Part shown: one piece after another, positions 48,511 to 58,055 of the stretch
Position numbering within the stretch: position 1 is the first letter of the stretch
Layout of the letters: each line of letters opens with the position of its first letter
NCBI GenBank assembly: GCA_910575155.1
Contig: CAJTDX010000015.1
Span: forward strand, 1-64,000
Source: Lachnospiraceae bacterium
GTDB lineage: Bacteria > Bacillota > Clostridia > Lachnospirales > Lachnospiraceae
Direction of reading: 5' to 3'
DNA length: 64,000 nucleotides
The notes under the pieces: generated by a model
Told to the model about the DNA's origin: nothing
Databases searched by the model: none
Seen by the model: the letters and a program-made list of their open reading frames with translations, nothing else
Program-made: the position numbers and the translations under genes

Positions 48511-51348
48511 GTGGCGAACAGAATCAAGGGTATCACTGTTGAGATCGGCGGGGATACCACCAAACTACAGACCGCATTAAAGGGAGTCAATTCCTCCATC
48601 CGGGATACGCAGGGACAGTTGCGGGATGTGGAGAAGCTCTTAAAATTGGACCCCGGCAACACGGAGCTGCTGGCACAGAAGCACCGGCTTTTGGGCGAGG
48701 CAGTGGCGGGGACGAAGGAAAAGCTGGAGACCCTAAAGACCGCCGCAGAGCAGGCAAACACGGTCCTTGCCAATGGGGAAATCTCACAGGACCAGTACGA
48801 TGCCCTCCAGAGGGAGATCATCGAAACGGAAAACAATCTGCGTGACCTGGAGCGGCAGGCAGGGCAGTCCGCTGTGGCATTACAGAAAATCGCCGCCACG
48901 GGTGAAAAGCTGAAGACTGTCGGGGATAACATTTCCTCCGCCGGGCAGAAGCTGCTCCCCGTCACGGCAGGCGTGACTGCCCTCGGCACGGCGGCGGTCA
49001 GCACGGCGGCAAACTTTGAAAGCTCCATGTCGCAGGTGCAGGCAACGATGGGAATCACGAAGGATGCCATGTCCACGGTCAACGGCGAGAGCGTCAACAC
49101 GATGGATACGCTTTCCGCACTGGCAAAGAAGATGGGCAGCGAGACAGCATTCTCCGCAAGCGAGTGTGCGGAGGCTTTGAACTACCTCGCCCTTGCCGGG
49201 TACGACACGCAGCAGATGTGCGACACGCTGCCTACCGTCCTGAACCTTGCGGCGGCCGGCGGCATTGACCTTGCGGCGGCGTCGGACATGGTGACGGACG
49301 CCATGTCTGCCCTGGGCATGGGCGTGGATGAGGCGGGGACGATGGTGGACCAGATGGCGAAGACCGCCTCCACCACCAACACCTCCGTGGCGCAGCTTGG
49401 CGAGGGCATCCTTACCATCGGTGCGACCGCAAAGACCGTGAAAGGCGGTACAGCGGAGCTGAACACGGCTCTTGGCATCCTCGCCAACAACGGCATCAAG
49501 GGCGCGGAGGGCGGCACACATCTGCGTAACGTCATCCTTTCCCTGCAGAACCCGACCGACAAGGCGGCTGCCTGCATGGAGCAGCTTGGCTTGGATGTTT
49601 ATGATTCCGAGGGGAATATGCGCTCCCTCAATGACATCCTCGGTGACCTGAACACAAGCATGGACGGCATGACGGCGGCGGAGAAGTCCAACATCATCGG
49701 GCAGATTTTCAACAAGACCGACCTGTCCTCCGTGAATGCCCTGCTTGCCAACACGGGAAGCACATGGGATGACCTGCAGCAGTCCATCATTGACAGCGGC
49801 GGTGCGGCGCAGCAGATGGCGGACACACAGCTTGACAACCTGCAGGGGCAGATCACGATTTTAAAGTCAGCCTTGGAAGGGCTGGCTATTTCTTTTGGGG
49901 AGCTTCTGCTGCCCGCCATCAAAATGATTGTCGGATGGGTGCAGAAGTTCGTGGACTGGCTGAACGGCATGGACGAGGGGACGAAGAAAGTGGTGACTAC
50001 CATCGCGCTCCTTGCGGCGGCTCTTGGGCCGGTGCTGATTGTCATCGGGAAAGTGGTGTCTGCGGTCGGCACGATTATGACCATAGTGCCGAAGGTGGCA
50101 GGAGTCATCAATACGGTAAAGACCGCTTTCGCCGCCTTAAACACCACCATGCTTGCCAATCCCATATTCCTCATTATCGCAGCGATTACGGCACTGGTGG
50201 CGGCATTTATTTATCTGTGGAACACAAATGAGGATTTCCGGCAGTTCTGGATCAACCTCTGGGAGAATGTGAAGGAGGTCGCCATTGCCGTATGGGAGGC
50301 AATCAAGAACTTCTTTTCGGCAGCATGGGAGGCCATCTCGTCCACGGCGCAGGCAGTTTGGAACGGGATAAAGGATTTCTTTTCCGGGCTGTGGGAAGGG
50401 ATAAAAACGATATTCAGCACTGTGGTGGAAGTGATAAAGACCATCATCACCACCTATTTCAATATTTACAAGACCATCATCACAACGGTCTTAAATGCGA
50501 TAAAGACGGTATTTACGACCGTATGGAATGGAATCAAAACCGTGGTCACCACGGTGGTGACGGCAATCCAGACCTTTATCACCACGGCATGGAACGCCAT
50601 CAAAAATACAGTCACTACAGTCCTGAATGCGATAAAGACGGTAATTACCACAGTATGGAATGCAATCAAGTCCGCGGTCACAAGTGTGGTAAATGCTATA
50701 AAAAATGTAATTTCTACCGTTTGGAACGGGATAAAGAACACGGTCAGCACTGTGGTTAACGGCATAAAAAATACAGTTTCCACGGTGTTCAATAACATCA
50801 AGTCCTCCATCAGCGGAACCATGGGCAATATTGTGTCTGTGATAAAGAACGGCTTTAACCAGGCGATTTCCTTCATCACGAGCCTTCCGTCCAAAGCCCT
50901 GCAGTGGGGCAAGGACATGATCATGGGCATCGTGAACGGCATTAAGAGCTGTATCGGCGCTGTGGGCGATGCCGTGAGTAGCGTGGCGAATAAAATAAAA
51001 TCTTTCCTGCACTTCTCCGTGCCGGACGAAGGGCCGCTGACTGATTACGAGAGCTGGATGCCGGACTTCATGAAGGGGCTGGCAAAGGGCATCGAGGACA
51101 GCAAGAGCATGGTGGCAAAAGCAATGGACGGCGTGGCGGCAGACATGATCCTGAACCCTTCCGCAACCGTGCAGGAGATTTCTGTATCCGGAGATGGAAC
51201 TGGAGGCTCCCCGCAGGGAAGCTCCATAAACGGCCCGCTGATCGAGGTGAAGGAAATGAACGTGAGGAGCGAGGAGGACATCCGCAAAATTTCACAGCAG
51301 CTTTACCGGCAGCTCCAGCAGGGGCGGCGGGCAAACGGGTATTCGTAA
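48511..51348 (+). CDS. tail tape measure protein
   Basis: A 945-residue tape measure protein that sets tail length. The GTG at 48511 is preferred (GTG 48502 is also possible) behind AGGAAGGGG. It opens with KGITVEIGGDTTKLQTALKG and a coiled coil, then a TMP domain (residues about 150-450, AANFESSMSQVQATMGITKD). Membrane-like helices follow (KKVVTTIALLAAALGPVLIV, NPIFLIIAAITALVAAFIYL). Residues about 600-770 are degenerate 11-residue repeats of the form TVxNAIKTxIT/VWNGIKN. The C-terminus returns to VPDEGPLTDYESWMPDF, common in this group. Confidence 0.93.
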   Translation: MANRIKGITVEIGGDTTKLQTALKGVNSSIRDTQGQLRDVEKLLKLDPGNTELLAQKHRLLGEAVAGTKEKLETLKTAAEQANTVLANGEISQDQYDALQREIIETENNLRDLERQAGQSAVALQKIAATGEKLKTVGDNISSAGQKLLPVTAGVTALGTAAVSTAANFESSMSQVQATMGITKDAMSTVNGESVNTMDTLSALAKKMGSETAFSASECAEALNYLALAGYDTQQMCDTLPTVLNLAAAGGIDLAAASDMVTDAMSALGMGVDEAGTMVDQMAKTASTTNTSVAQLGEGILTIGATAKTVKGGTAELNTALGILANNGIKGAEGGTHLRNVILSLQNPTDKAAACMEQLGLDVYDSEGNMRSLNDILGDLNTSMDGMTAAEKSNIIGQIFNKTDLSSVNALLANTGSTWDDLQQSIIDSGGAAQQMADTQLDNLQGQITILKSALEGLAISFGELLLPAIKMIVGWVQKFVDWLNGMDEGTKKVVTTIALLAAALGPVLIVIGKVVSAVGTIMTIVPKVAGVINTVKTAFAALNTTMLANPIFLIIAAITALVAAFIYLWNTNEDFRQFWINLWENVKEVAIAVWEAIKNFFSAAWEAISSTAQAVWNGIKDFFSGLWEGIKTIFSTVVEVIKTIITTYFNIYKTIITTVLNAIKTVFTTVWNGIKTVVTTVVTAIQTFITTAWNAIKNTVTTVLNAIKTVITTVWNAIKSAVTSVVNAIKNVISTVWNGIKNTVSTVVNGIKNTVSTVFNNIKSSISGTMGNIVSVIKNGFNQAISFITSLPSKALQWGKDMIMGIVNGIKSCIGAVGDAVSSVANKIKSFLHFSVPDEGPLTDYESWMPDFMKGLAKGIEDSKSMVAKAMDGVAADMILNPSATVQEISVSGDGTGGSPQGSSINGPLIEVKEMNVRSEEDIRKISQQLYRQLQQGRRANGYS
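50395..50815 (+). repeat. 33-base tandem repeats in the tape measure gene
   Basis: Degenerate 33-base units encode eleven-residue repeats around NAIKT and WNGIKN. Changes in copy number here would alter tail length. Confidence 0.7.
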
Positions 51349-51363
51349 AGGAGGGATGCATGG

Positions 51364-52140
51364 ATGGGATTTTCTTTTGACGGCGTCACATCAAAGAGTA
51401 TGGGTATCGCAAGCCGGATGACGGAAGAGAACCGGGTGCCGGAACTGAAGAACCGCACCATTTCCATGGCGGGCAGGGACGGCCTGATTGACCTTGGTGC
51501 GTCCCTTTCCGAGCGGGTGATAGAGATATCCTGCTTCATCCCTCCCAAGCGGACGATGGCGGCGCTCCTGGAATGCAAGGATGAGATCGTAAGCTGGCTG
51601 AGTCCGGACAAAGGTGTGTGCGAACTGAAACTGGACACGGAGCCTGGGCGGGTGTATTACGCAAGGCTCCAGAGCGGCGTTACCTTTGAACGGGTGGTGC
51701 GGCTGGCGGCAACCTTCGACCTTGCCTTTTTCTGCCCGGACCCTTTTGGCTACGCTGCGGAGGATGAGGTTTTCACCATCACGGAGACGGGAAGCCACAC
51801 GGTAAGGCGGAGGCTTGGGAAACTATACTCCAATCCCGTGTACCGGCTGAAGGGTGTCCTGGCATCCGGGGCGGGCAGGTATATCAGCATCACCACAAAT
51901 GGGGCGGAACTGAAAATAGCAAACGCCACGCTTTCGGAAGGGGAAACGCTGGTAATCGATACGGCGAAAATGACGGCATGGGTGGAGGATGCGGAGGGGA
52001 ACACGCTACGCAATGCCCTGCCGTATATCGGCGAGCTGAACTTCCCCACGCTTGGGGCGGGGCTGAACACGGTGGAGGTGGCGGCATCGAACGCCGCATT
52101 TACGGAACTTGAAATACAGGCAAAGAGCCGGTGGAGGTGA
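51364..52140 (+). CDS. distal tail protein (Dit)
   Basis: A 258-residue Dit-type protein. The N-terminal ring domain is MGFSFDGVTSKSMGIASR, with the strand region SERVIEISCFIPPKRTMAAL. The C-terminal galectin-like domain (RRRLGKLYSNPVYRLKGVLA, YISITTNGAELKIANATLSE) follows. Six copies form the hub joining the tail tube to the Tal protein. GGAGGGATGCATGG lies before the ATG. Confidence 0.88.
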   Translation: MGFSFDGVTSKSMGIASRMTEENRVPELKNRTISMAGRDGLIDLGASLSERVIEISCFIPPKRTMAALLECKDEIVSWLSPDKGVCELKLDTEPGRVYYARLQSGVTFERVVRLAATFDLAFFCPDPFGYAAEDEVFTITETGSHTVRRRLGKLYSNPVYRLKGVLASGAGRYISITTNGAELKIANATLSEGETLVIDTAKMTAWVEDAEGNTLRNALPYIGELNFPTLGAGLNTVEVAASNAAFTELEIQAKSRWR

Positions 52141-52148
52141 TTTTTTTT

Positions 52149-54677
52149 ATGGGCTTACAGGCAGTCTTAAAAGCACAGACGGATTTTACGGGGGAGTTCC
52201 CGATGGAATATGCAAAGGACGGACTATGGCGCTTCAATGAGAATGCCCCGGATGCGGACACAGAGCTTATCGATTCCTCCGGGAAAGGCAGGAAGATGTT
52301 TGTTTCCGGCTGGTCGGGTACGAGCGCCGGCTTCCGGGGCGGGCAGAAGGGGCGGCATTTCCGCATGAACATCACAAACCCCGCTTCGGAGAAAACCTAT
52401 CTGAAAGTAACGAATGACGGCTCCATCTTCCAGAGCCTTGGGGAGCGGATTATTGTGGGAGGCTGGATGAACCCCACCACTTATTCCGTGGGCAACACTT
52501 ACACGCCCATTTTTAACACGAGGCAGGGGCCGGGGCAGCCGATTTTCTATTTGTCTTTAATTCGCGGCAAGCCGAGGATCATGCTTTACAATTCCGTAGG
52601 CTCTCTGATACTGGATGAGTCGGTGACGCCGCCTTTTGCTTTTGCAAATAACGGGTGGTATTTCATTGCCTGCGTGATAGAGCCGGATAACAAGAAAGCA
52701 CAGTATGTCGTAGGCGACCGGGAAAGCGGGGCAGTGTGGATTTCTGCGGCCCTATCCTTTACGGGGGAGCTGAACCGCTCCTGCACGGCAGACCTCATCA
52801 TGGGGATGCACGCCAATTCCTACTGGTTTGCGGGCGGATTTGACGACTGGTTTCTGGACTGTGATTCACAGCTTACGGCAGAGGACTTGGCGGATTATTT
52901 CCGTGCCACAATTTTTGCCAACGGCGGCGATACTGCGGGACCGGTGGATGCCCTCTCTATTCCGGACGGCGTGACGCTGCGGAAGGGGAGTAACGGTGCA
53001 TACCCGGAAAGCGGCGTGCTGTATACCCGTGCCGTGGAATACGGCCTTTCCGGTGCGGGCAAGGTGTCTGTTTCCAGTGAGTGCATCCCCGGCGTGACGG
53101 ACATTCCCCTTTTGGAGACCTCCACGAGCAGCGACCTCATTAGCTGGAGCGATTGGGCGGCGGTGGGCGCAGACGGGAAGATGCCCTCCCCTGCCCGTGC
53201 CTACATCCGTTTCCGGGTAACGCTCACGACAGCGGATGCGGCACGGACGCCGAAGCTGACGGACATCCAGATTTATGACATACCGAAGTCCCCCTACGAG
53301 AAGATCGGCTATGCCCGCCCGGTGGTGCTGGACAGCAGTGGAGCATGGGAGGCGGTGCTGGAAAACGCTTACGGCATCATCGTGACGGGCGAGGTCAACG
53401 GGGAGGATACGCTTTCCTTCTCTATCCCCTTTGCCGACGCCAAGCGGAAGTATATCGATAACGAGAAGAAAATCCAGATTGTGGATGACATATACATCAT
53501 CCGCACGGTCACGGACAGCAAGGATGCCTCCGGCAACGCTGTGACGGAGGTGTACGCCGAGGCGGAGTTTTATAACCTTGCCTATTCCGTCCGGAAGGAA
53601 GAGAAAGCCTTTGACGCGGAGACGGCGGATGCGGCCATGGCCTATGCCCTTTCCGGCACGGAATGGAAGGTCGGCACGGTCACGGTTACGACCAAGCGCA
53701 CATGGATCTCTACGGAGAAAAATGCGCTCTCCATCCTCCGCAACGTGGCGGATTTACATGGAGGGGATTTAGTCTTTGACTGCCCGAACCGGCTGGTGCA
53801 TCTGCTTACCTTAAACGGGAAGGACAGCGGCGCGCTGTTCATGTACGGGAAGAACATGAAGGACATTGAGCGGACGGTGGACACCACAGGGCTTGTCACG
53901 AGGCTGTATGCCGTCGGTGCGGATGGAATGACCTTTGCCAGCATCAACGGCGGGAAGCCCTATGTGGAGGATTTCACTTATTCCAAGGAGGTGCGTGTAT
54001 CTTCCCTGGACTGTTCCGCATTCACGAACCCCTACCAGATGCTGGAGTTTACGAGGATGCGCCTTGCGGATTACTGCAGGCCGACCGTCTCCTATGTGCT
54101 GAACGCCATGGATTTATCCGTCCTGACCGGGTATGAGCATGAGGCGTGGGAGCTTGGGGATTATGTGCGGGTGGAGGATAAGGACCTGGGGCTTTCGGTC
54201 ACTACGAGGATCGTGCGGAGGGAATACAACCTGCAGGAGCCATGGAACACGGTGCTGGAGCTTTCCACGGTGCTGAAGAACCTGGGCAGCTCCACGAGCA
54301 AGTGGGACAATGCCGCCGATTCCCTGGAGGGCGTCAGCGTGGTGTCCAGCGAGGACATCGCAGAACTTGTGCCGTTCAATCTGCTCCGCAATTCCCGTGC
54401 CGATGATGGGCTTGCGTATTGGGTGTCCTCCGGCTTTGAGGCGGACGGGGAAAACGGGGCAAGCGGCACGGCTTCTTTTAAGGCGGAGGGAGTGGCGGGC
54501 ATGACCAAAAGCCTGTCGCAGACGGTGTATCCCGCCAACCGTGACAGCTATACCATCTCGGCGCAGATCGCATCCGAGAATTTAAAGAAACTGAGCGGGA
54601 ATTCGCAGGTCGGCATTGAGATCGTGCTGGAATATGAGGACGGCAGCACGGAGTCAAGGTTTATCGACCTGTATTGA
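52149..54677 (+). CDS. tail-associated protein (Tal) with LamG-like insert
   Basis: An 842-residue baseplate protein from the ATG at 52149. Residues about 15-260 form a concanavalin/LamG-like lectin domain (RIIVGGWMNPTTYSVGNTYT, GWYFIACVIEPDNKKAQYVV, GFDDWFLDCDSQLTAEDLAD). The centre (residues 390-690) is the Tal hub domain: SGAWEAVLENAYGIIVTGEV, DTLSFSIPFADAKRKYIDNE, WELGDYVRVEDKDLGL. The C-terminus has a carbohydrate-binding-like stretch. It contacts the host surface and starts infection. Confidence 0.85.
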   Translation: MGLQAVLKAQTDFTGEFPMEYAKDGLWRFNENAPDADTELIDSSGKGRKMFVSGWSGTSAGFRGGQKGRHFRMNITNPASEKTYLKVTNDGSIFQSLGERIIVGGWMNPTTYSVGNTYTPIFNTRQGPGQPIFYLSLIRGKPRIMLYNSVGSLILDESVTPPFAFANNGWYFIACVIEPDNKKAQYVVGDRESGAVWISAALSFTGELNRSCTADLIMGMHANSYWFAGGFDDWFLDCDSQLTAEDLADYFRATIFANGGDTAGPVDALSIPDGVTLRKGSNGAYPESGVLYTRAVEYGLSGAGKVSVSSECIPGVTDIPLLETSTSSDLISWSDWAAVGADGKMPSPARAYIRFRVTLTTADAARTPKLTDIQIYDIPKSPYEKIGYARPVVLDSSGAWEAVLENAYGIIVTGEVNGEDTLSFSIPFADAKRKYIDNEKKIQIVDDIYIIRTVTDSKDASGNAVTEVYAEAEFYNLAYSVRKEEKAFDAETADAAMAYALSGTEWKVGTVTVTTKRTWISTEKNALSILRNVADLHGGDLVFDCPNRLVHLLTLNGKDSGALFMYGKNMKDIERTVDTTGLVTRLYAVGADGMTFASINGGKPYVEDFTYSKEVRVSSLDCSAFTNPYQMLEFTRMRLADYCRPTVSYVLNAMDLSVLTGYEHEAWELGDYVRVEDKDLGLSVTTRIVRREYNLQEPWNTVLELSTVLKNLGSSTSKWDNAADSLEGVSVVSSEDIAELVPFNLLRNSRADDGLAYWVSSGFEADGENGASGTASFKAEGVAGMTKSLSQTVYPANRDSYTISAQIASENLKKLSGNSQVGIEIVLEYEDGSTESRFIDLY

Positions 54678-54689
54678 TGGGAGGTCAGC

Positions 54690-54890
54690 ATGGCATATTT
54701 TTCAAGGACAACCGCAAAGATTACCCCGGAAAACTTCTCATCCGAGAGGCTGAAATCCGTCACCGTCCGTGTCTGTATCACAGACTGCACGGGCGAGTTC
54801 TACATCACGGACATCCTCCTGCAGGGCGGGCCGGTGGCAATGGGATGGGTGGGGCATCCCTCGGAACTGAGGTGGACGCTGGATGGCTGA
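54690..54890 (+). CDS. small tail protein (66 aa)
   Basis: A 66-residue protein following GGGAGGTCAGC. Its second half (VCITDCTGEFYITDILLQGG) closely resembles a stretch of the next protein (IADCSGRIWFTDLQLQEG), so it is probably a duplicated domain split off as a separate gene. It overlaps the next gene by 8 bases. It belongs to the baseplate set. Confidence 0.7.
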   Translation: MAYFSRTTAKITPENFSSERLKSVTVRVCITDCTGEFYITDILLQGGPVAMGWVGHPSELRWTLDG

Positions 54891-55461
54891 GTTTGTCCGG
54901 CTTGCGGAGGTGGTCAATAAAAAGAAGGATATGCGCATCGTGAGCGTGACGGTGGTCCCCACCATTGCCGACTGCTCCGGGCGCATCTGGTTTACCGACC
55001 TTCAACTGCAGGAAGGGCCGGGGCTTGCAGGATATGCCCCTCATACGGAAACCTGCCTGCAGAAGCTCCGGGAGGATGGCGGGATAAAGGCTCCCGCATG
55101 GTTCAACGGCGTGGTGCGCTCGGAGGAGACGGTCATCCTCTTTAACCTGGGGAAGACCTCCGCTCCTCTGGATATCCACATCTACCCGAAATCGGATATG
55201 GCGGCGGGGACGGTGCGGCTTGCCCAGGGCGTGGGCGGCCAGAGGGTGTCTTTTCCCGATGCCGTGAAAGCAGAGGATGATATTGCGCTGCTTGCTGAAA
55301 GCAGGGAGTGTACACGCAACGGCGCAGCATTTCAGAAAGAGGGATTCTACCAGTACAGCGCCGCATGGGATTCCAAACATAAGGTGGCGCTGGAAAGCGG
55401 GAAAACGGCGAGATTATTATTTACGATGCAGGAGATGCAGGAAGGGGGCGGGACATTCTGA
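54883..55461 (+). CDS. baseplate-associated protein (192 aa)
   Basis: A 192-residue protein between Tal and the GH18 protein. The first 50 residues repeat the domain of the small gene at 54690. The rest is beta-rich (TVILFNLGKTSAPLDIHIYP, DSKHKVALESGKTARLLFTM), probably a carbohydrate-binding or adaptor fold. No family is recognised with certainty. The stop shares one base with the start of the GH18 gene. Confidence 0.7.
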   Translation: MAEFVRLAEVVNKKKDMRIVSVTVVPTIADCSGRIWFTDLQLQEGPGLAGYAPHTETCLQKLREDGGIKAPAWFNGVVRSEETVILFNLGKTSAPLDIHIYPKSDMAAGTVRLAQGVGGQRVSFPDAVKAEDDIALLAESRECTRNGAAFQKEGFYQYSAAWDSKHKVALESGKTARLLFTMQEMQEGGGTF

Positions 55462-57932
55462 TGGACACACTCAAAGGAAAGCAGATCATGGTATGGACGT
55501 TCATGGGCAATACAAGGATGTACCAGGCGCTCCGGGATTACGGCGACCGCATCAGCCAGATCGGGCTTTTTTCTTTTAAGGTCAGGGCGACCGGGGAAAT
55601 CTACGAGAGCGGCGTTTCCATTGCGGAAGGCTCCACCATGCGGACGTATATCAGAAAGTGGCCGCACATCAAATGGCTGCTGACGGTCGCCAATGACGGC
55701 ACGAACAGCATCTTCAAGGCGCTGCGGGAAAACACGGGCGGGGCGCAGGATATGTTCCTTTCGGAGCTTGTGCGGATCATGGAAAAGTATCCATGGTGTG
55801 ACGGCGTGGACATCGACCTGGAAAAAGGGGACGATTATTCTACGGCGGCGAAGTCAACCGCCATGTTCCGAAATATTTACAATACGGTGAAATCCTACAA
55901 TCCCGCAAAGCTGATGAATATCTGCCTGCCGGGGATGGACAGCATTAACGGCTCTGTCGGCGGGGAGAACTGGTGCGTCTACGGCGACTTGAACGCATAC
56001 TGCGATACAGCATCCATCATGAGCTACGGCATGGCATGGGCGGGCAGCGCACCGGGGCCGGTCTCCCCGCGTTCCTGGCTGGAGGGCATCTATAATTACG
56101 CCGTAAAAGTGATGAATCCGGATAAAGTGTTTTTGGGGATGCCTGCCTACGGGTGGAACTGGCGGATACACGATACGCCAAAGAACATGGGAGTCACCTA
56201 CCGGGGGACTTCCAACACCTACTATGCTGCGCAGCTATGGATGACGGGAGGATACAATTTCACGGACGACAAGCCGCCGCAGCCGTTCATCCCCATCGTG
56301 GCCTATTGGGATGACTACGACAAGGTGCCGTGGGCGCTCCCCCATGTGTACGACTACATGGAGGGGCGGGATGCGGTTTCCTATGATTACCCGCTGCTTT
56401 CCGGCACATACAACCGCAGGCATTACCTTACCGCCTACGGCAAAGAGCAGAAGACGGAATTTGACGGCATTGTGGTCGACCGTAACGGCGGGAACCCGGA
56501 CAGTTATTCCGGCATCGTGTCTGTTTCGGAGGGCATGGTGACGATGGGGGATAACGGCTCCGCTGTTTACCGTTTTTCTGTATCCACAGCAGGAACTTAT
56601 GATGTGGCGGTGCGCTTGTGCTTTCCCTTTTGGGATAAAAATGGGATATACATTTCCATTGACGGAAGTCGGAAGCATTTCACGGAGAGCCGCCTGTGGT
56701 GGCCATACTGGAGGACCACCTTCTGGTCGGCGCTGGCAGAGGGGATTTCCCTCTCTGTGGGGACGCACGCCATCACGGTCTCGGTGGATGTGAAAGGGGT
56801 GCAGTTTTACGGTTTCCGTGTCTGCTCGGCTTTTTCAGAATGGCCGAGCGCCGGCTCCGCCACCTACACGCTTGCACCACGGAAATTCAAGGATGTGGAC
56901 GGGAACATGGCGCAGCCGGACAGGGGCTTCAAGCTGACGCTGGAGATGCTCCGCAGGAAGCCGGACTCGGCGCTCATCTGGTACGAGGACTTCCGTGATG
57001 AAAATCCCCTGCCGGAAAGCTACTGGACGACGCTTTCCGGCAAGTGGCAGGTGTGGCGGGAAGGCTATGAGAACCGCCCGTATTCACAGCTTGAGGGGAG
57101 CGGGCAGCTTGCATGGAAGTACAGCGGCTTTCAGGAGTTGCACCTGCGGGCAAGGCTGGCGTTCCCGGCGAATGGCAGCGGGAAGGCAGGGGTGTTCTGC
57201 GGGGATGTGTTCTGCTGTCTGAACTATGACACACAGAGGGTGGAGCTTTACAAGGGTTCCGCCCTCCTTGGCAGTTACAGCCAGACAATCAGCCGGACAC
57301 CGAATGCCGACCTCCGGGGAAATCCTACTATGTACACCATCGAAATGCGTATCCGCGGGAACAGGGTGCGGGTGTATTCCGGTGCGTCCTATACCCTGCG
57401 GTTTACGGCAACAATCAGCGGCTTTTCCGGAGGCTATGCCGGATACCGATCCGATAACCGTACCGTCTGCGAACTGATGAGGCTTGGGGATGCATGGACA
57501 TATGAGCCTTACGAGCGGTTTGACGTGCGGATGCCGGACGGCAGTTTTAAGTCTTTCGGTCGAATCAGCAGAAGCAGTGCGGCGTGGGATGAGGAGTTCC
57601 AGGTGTTCACGCTGACTGCCGATGTGGAGGAAAGCTCTACACGCAGTGAGGATATTTCGATGGATTATGATTTTTTCCATTCGGAGCTGATGGAGATATC
57701 CTGCGGGAACAACTACACGGCAGAGGTCACTCCGAGGGATATCAATATCTGGATTTCCCGGCTGTTTTTAGGGGATGCGGACGGGTTTTCTATCCTCTAT
57801 TACCAGGATGTGGACTCGCTGGTCTATTGGGCAAACCAGGCGGCGTACCGCTGGAAGCTGCGGGGGATGTGTATGTGGTCGCTTGGGCAGGAGGACATGA
57901 GGCTCTGGGAGTGGCTGCCGAAGCAGATATAA
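55461..57932 (+). CDS. tail protein with split GH18 domain
   Basis: An 823-residue tail enzyme. The glycoside hydrolase 18 motif DGVDIDLE is at residues 114-121, with catalytic E121. The barrel runs to about residue 300 (KVFLGMPAYGWNWRIHDTPK). It is then interrupted by about 450 residues of beta-sandwich modules (SVSEGMVTMGDNGSAVYRFS, ALIWYEDFRDENPLPESYW). The last barrel strand returns at the very C-terminus (AAYRWKLRGMCMWSLGQEDM then RLWEWLP). It should cleave beta-1,4-linked GlcNAc polymers of the cell wall or surface during infection. Confidence 0.88.
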   Translation: MDTLKGKQIMVWTFMGNTRMYQALRDYGDRISQIGLFSFKVRATGEIYESGVSIAEGSTMRTYIRKWPHIKWLLTVANDGTNSIFKALRENTGGAQDMFLSELVRIMEKYPWCDGVDIDLEKGDDYSTAAKSTAMFRNIYNTVKSYNPAKLMNICLPGMDSINGSVGGENWCVYGDLNAYCDTASIMSYGMAWAGSAPGPVSPRSWLEGIYNYAVKVMNPDKVFLGMPAYGWNWRIHDTPKNMGVTYRGTSNTYYAAQLWMTGGYNFTDDKPPQPFIPIVAYWDDYDKVPWALPHVYDYMEGRDAVSYDYPLLSGTYNRRHYLTAYGKEQKTEFDGIVVDRNGGNPDSYSGIVSVSEGMVTMGDNGSAVYRFSVSTAGTYDVAVRLCFPFWDKNGIYISIDGSRKHFTESRLWWPYWRTTFWSALAEGISLSVGTHAITVSVDVKGVQFYGFRVCSAFSEWPSAGSATYTLAPRKFKDVDGNMAQPDRGFKLTLEMLRRKPDSALIWYEDFRDENPLPESYWTTLSGKWQVWREGYENRPYSQLEGSGQLAWKYSGFQELHLRARLAFPANGSGKAGVFCGDVFCCLNYDTQRVELYKGSALLGSYSQTISRTPNADLRGNPTMYTIEMRIRGNRVRVYSGASYTLRFTATISGFSGGYAGYRSDNRTVCELMRLGDAWTYEPYERFDVRMPDGSFKSFGRISRSSAAWDEEFQVFTLTADVEESSTRSEDISMDYDFFHSELMEISCGNNYTAEVTPRDINIWISRLFLGDADGFSILYYQDVDSLVYWANQAAYRWKLRGMCMWSLGQEDMRLWEWLPKQI

Positions 57933-58055
57933 AATACACAATTCCCGCCCCGGATGTTTGTGCAGTATATGCCCCGGATTGACTTGATAATATGTGCATT
58001 CAGAGCGAATATGTGTACTACCGAAAGGGAAATCACGAAAACGGAGGAAAACACA
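57933..58055 (+). promoter_or_regulatory. moron-type promoter/leader, copy D
   Basis: It starts with AAATACACAATTCCC after the GH18 stop. CAGTATATGCC, CGGATTGACTTGATA, a 17-base spacer and GAATAT follow, with the shared block GAATATGTGTACTACCGAAA, and AACGGAGGAAAACACA before the ATG. Confidence 0.75.

Noticed and set aside
50395-50815. CRISPR-like array suspected from regular spacing
   Set aside because: The 33-base periodicity is in frame and encodes the degenerate tape measure repeats; there are no unique spacers.
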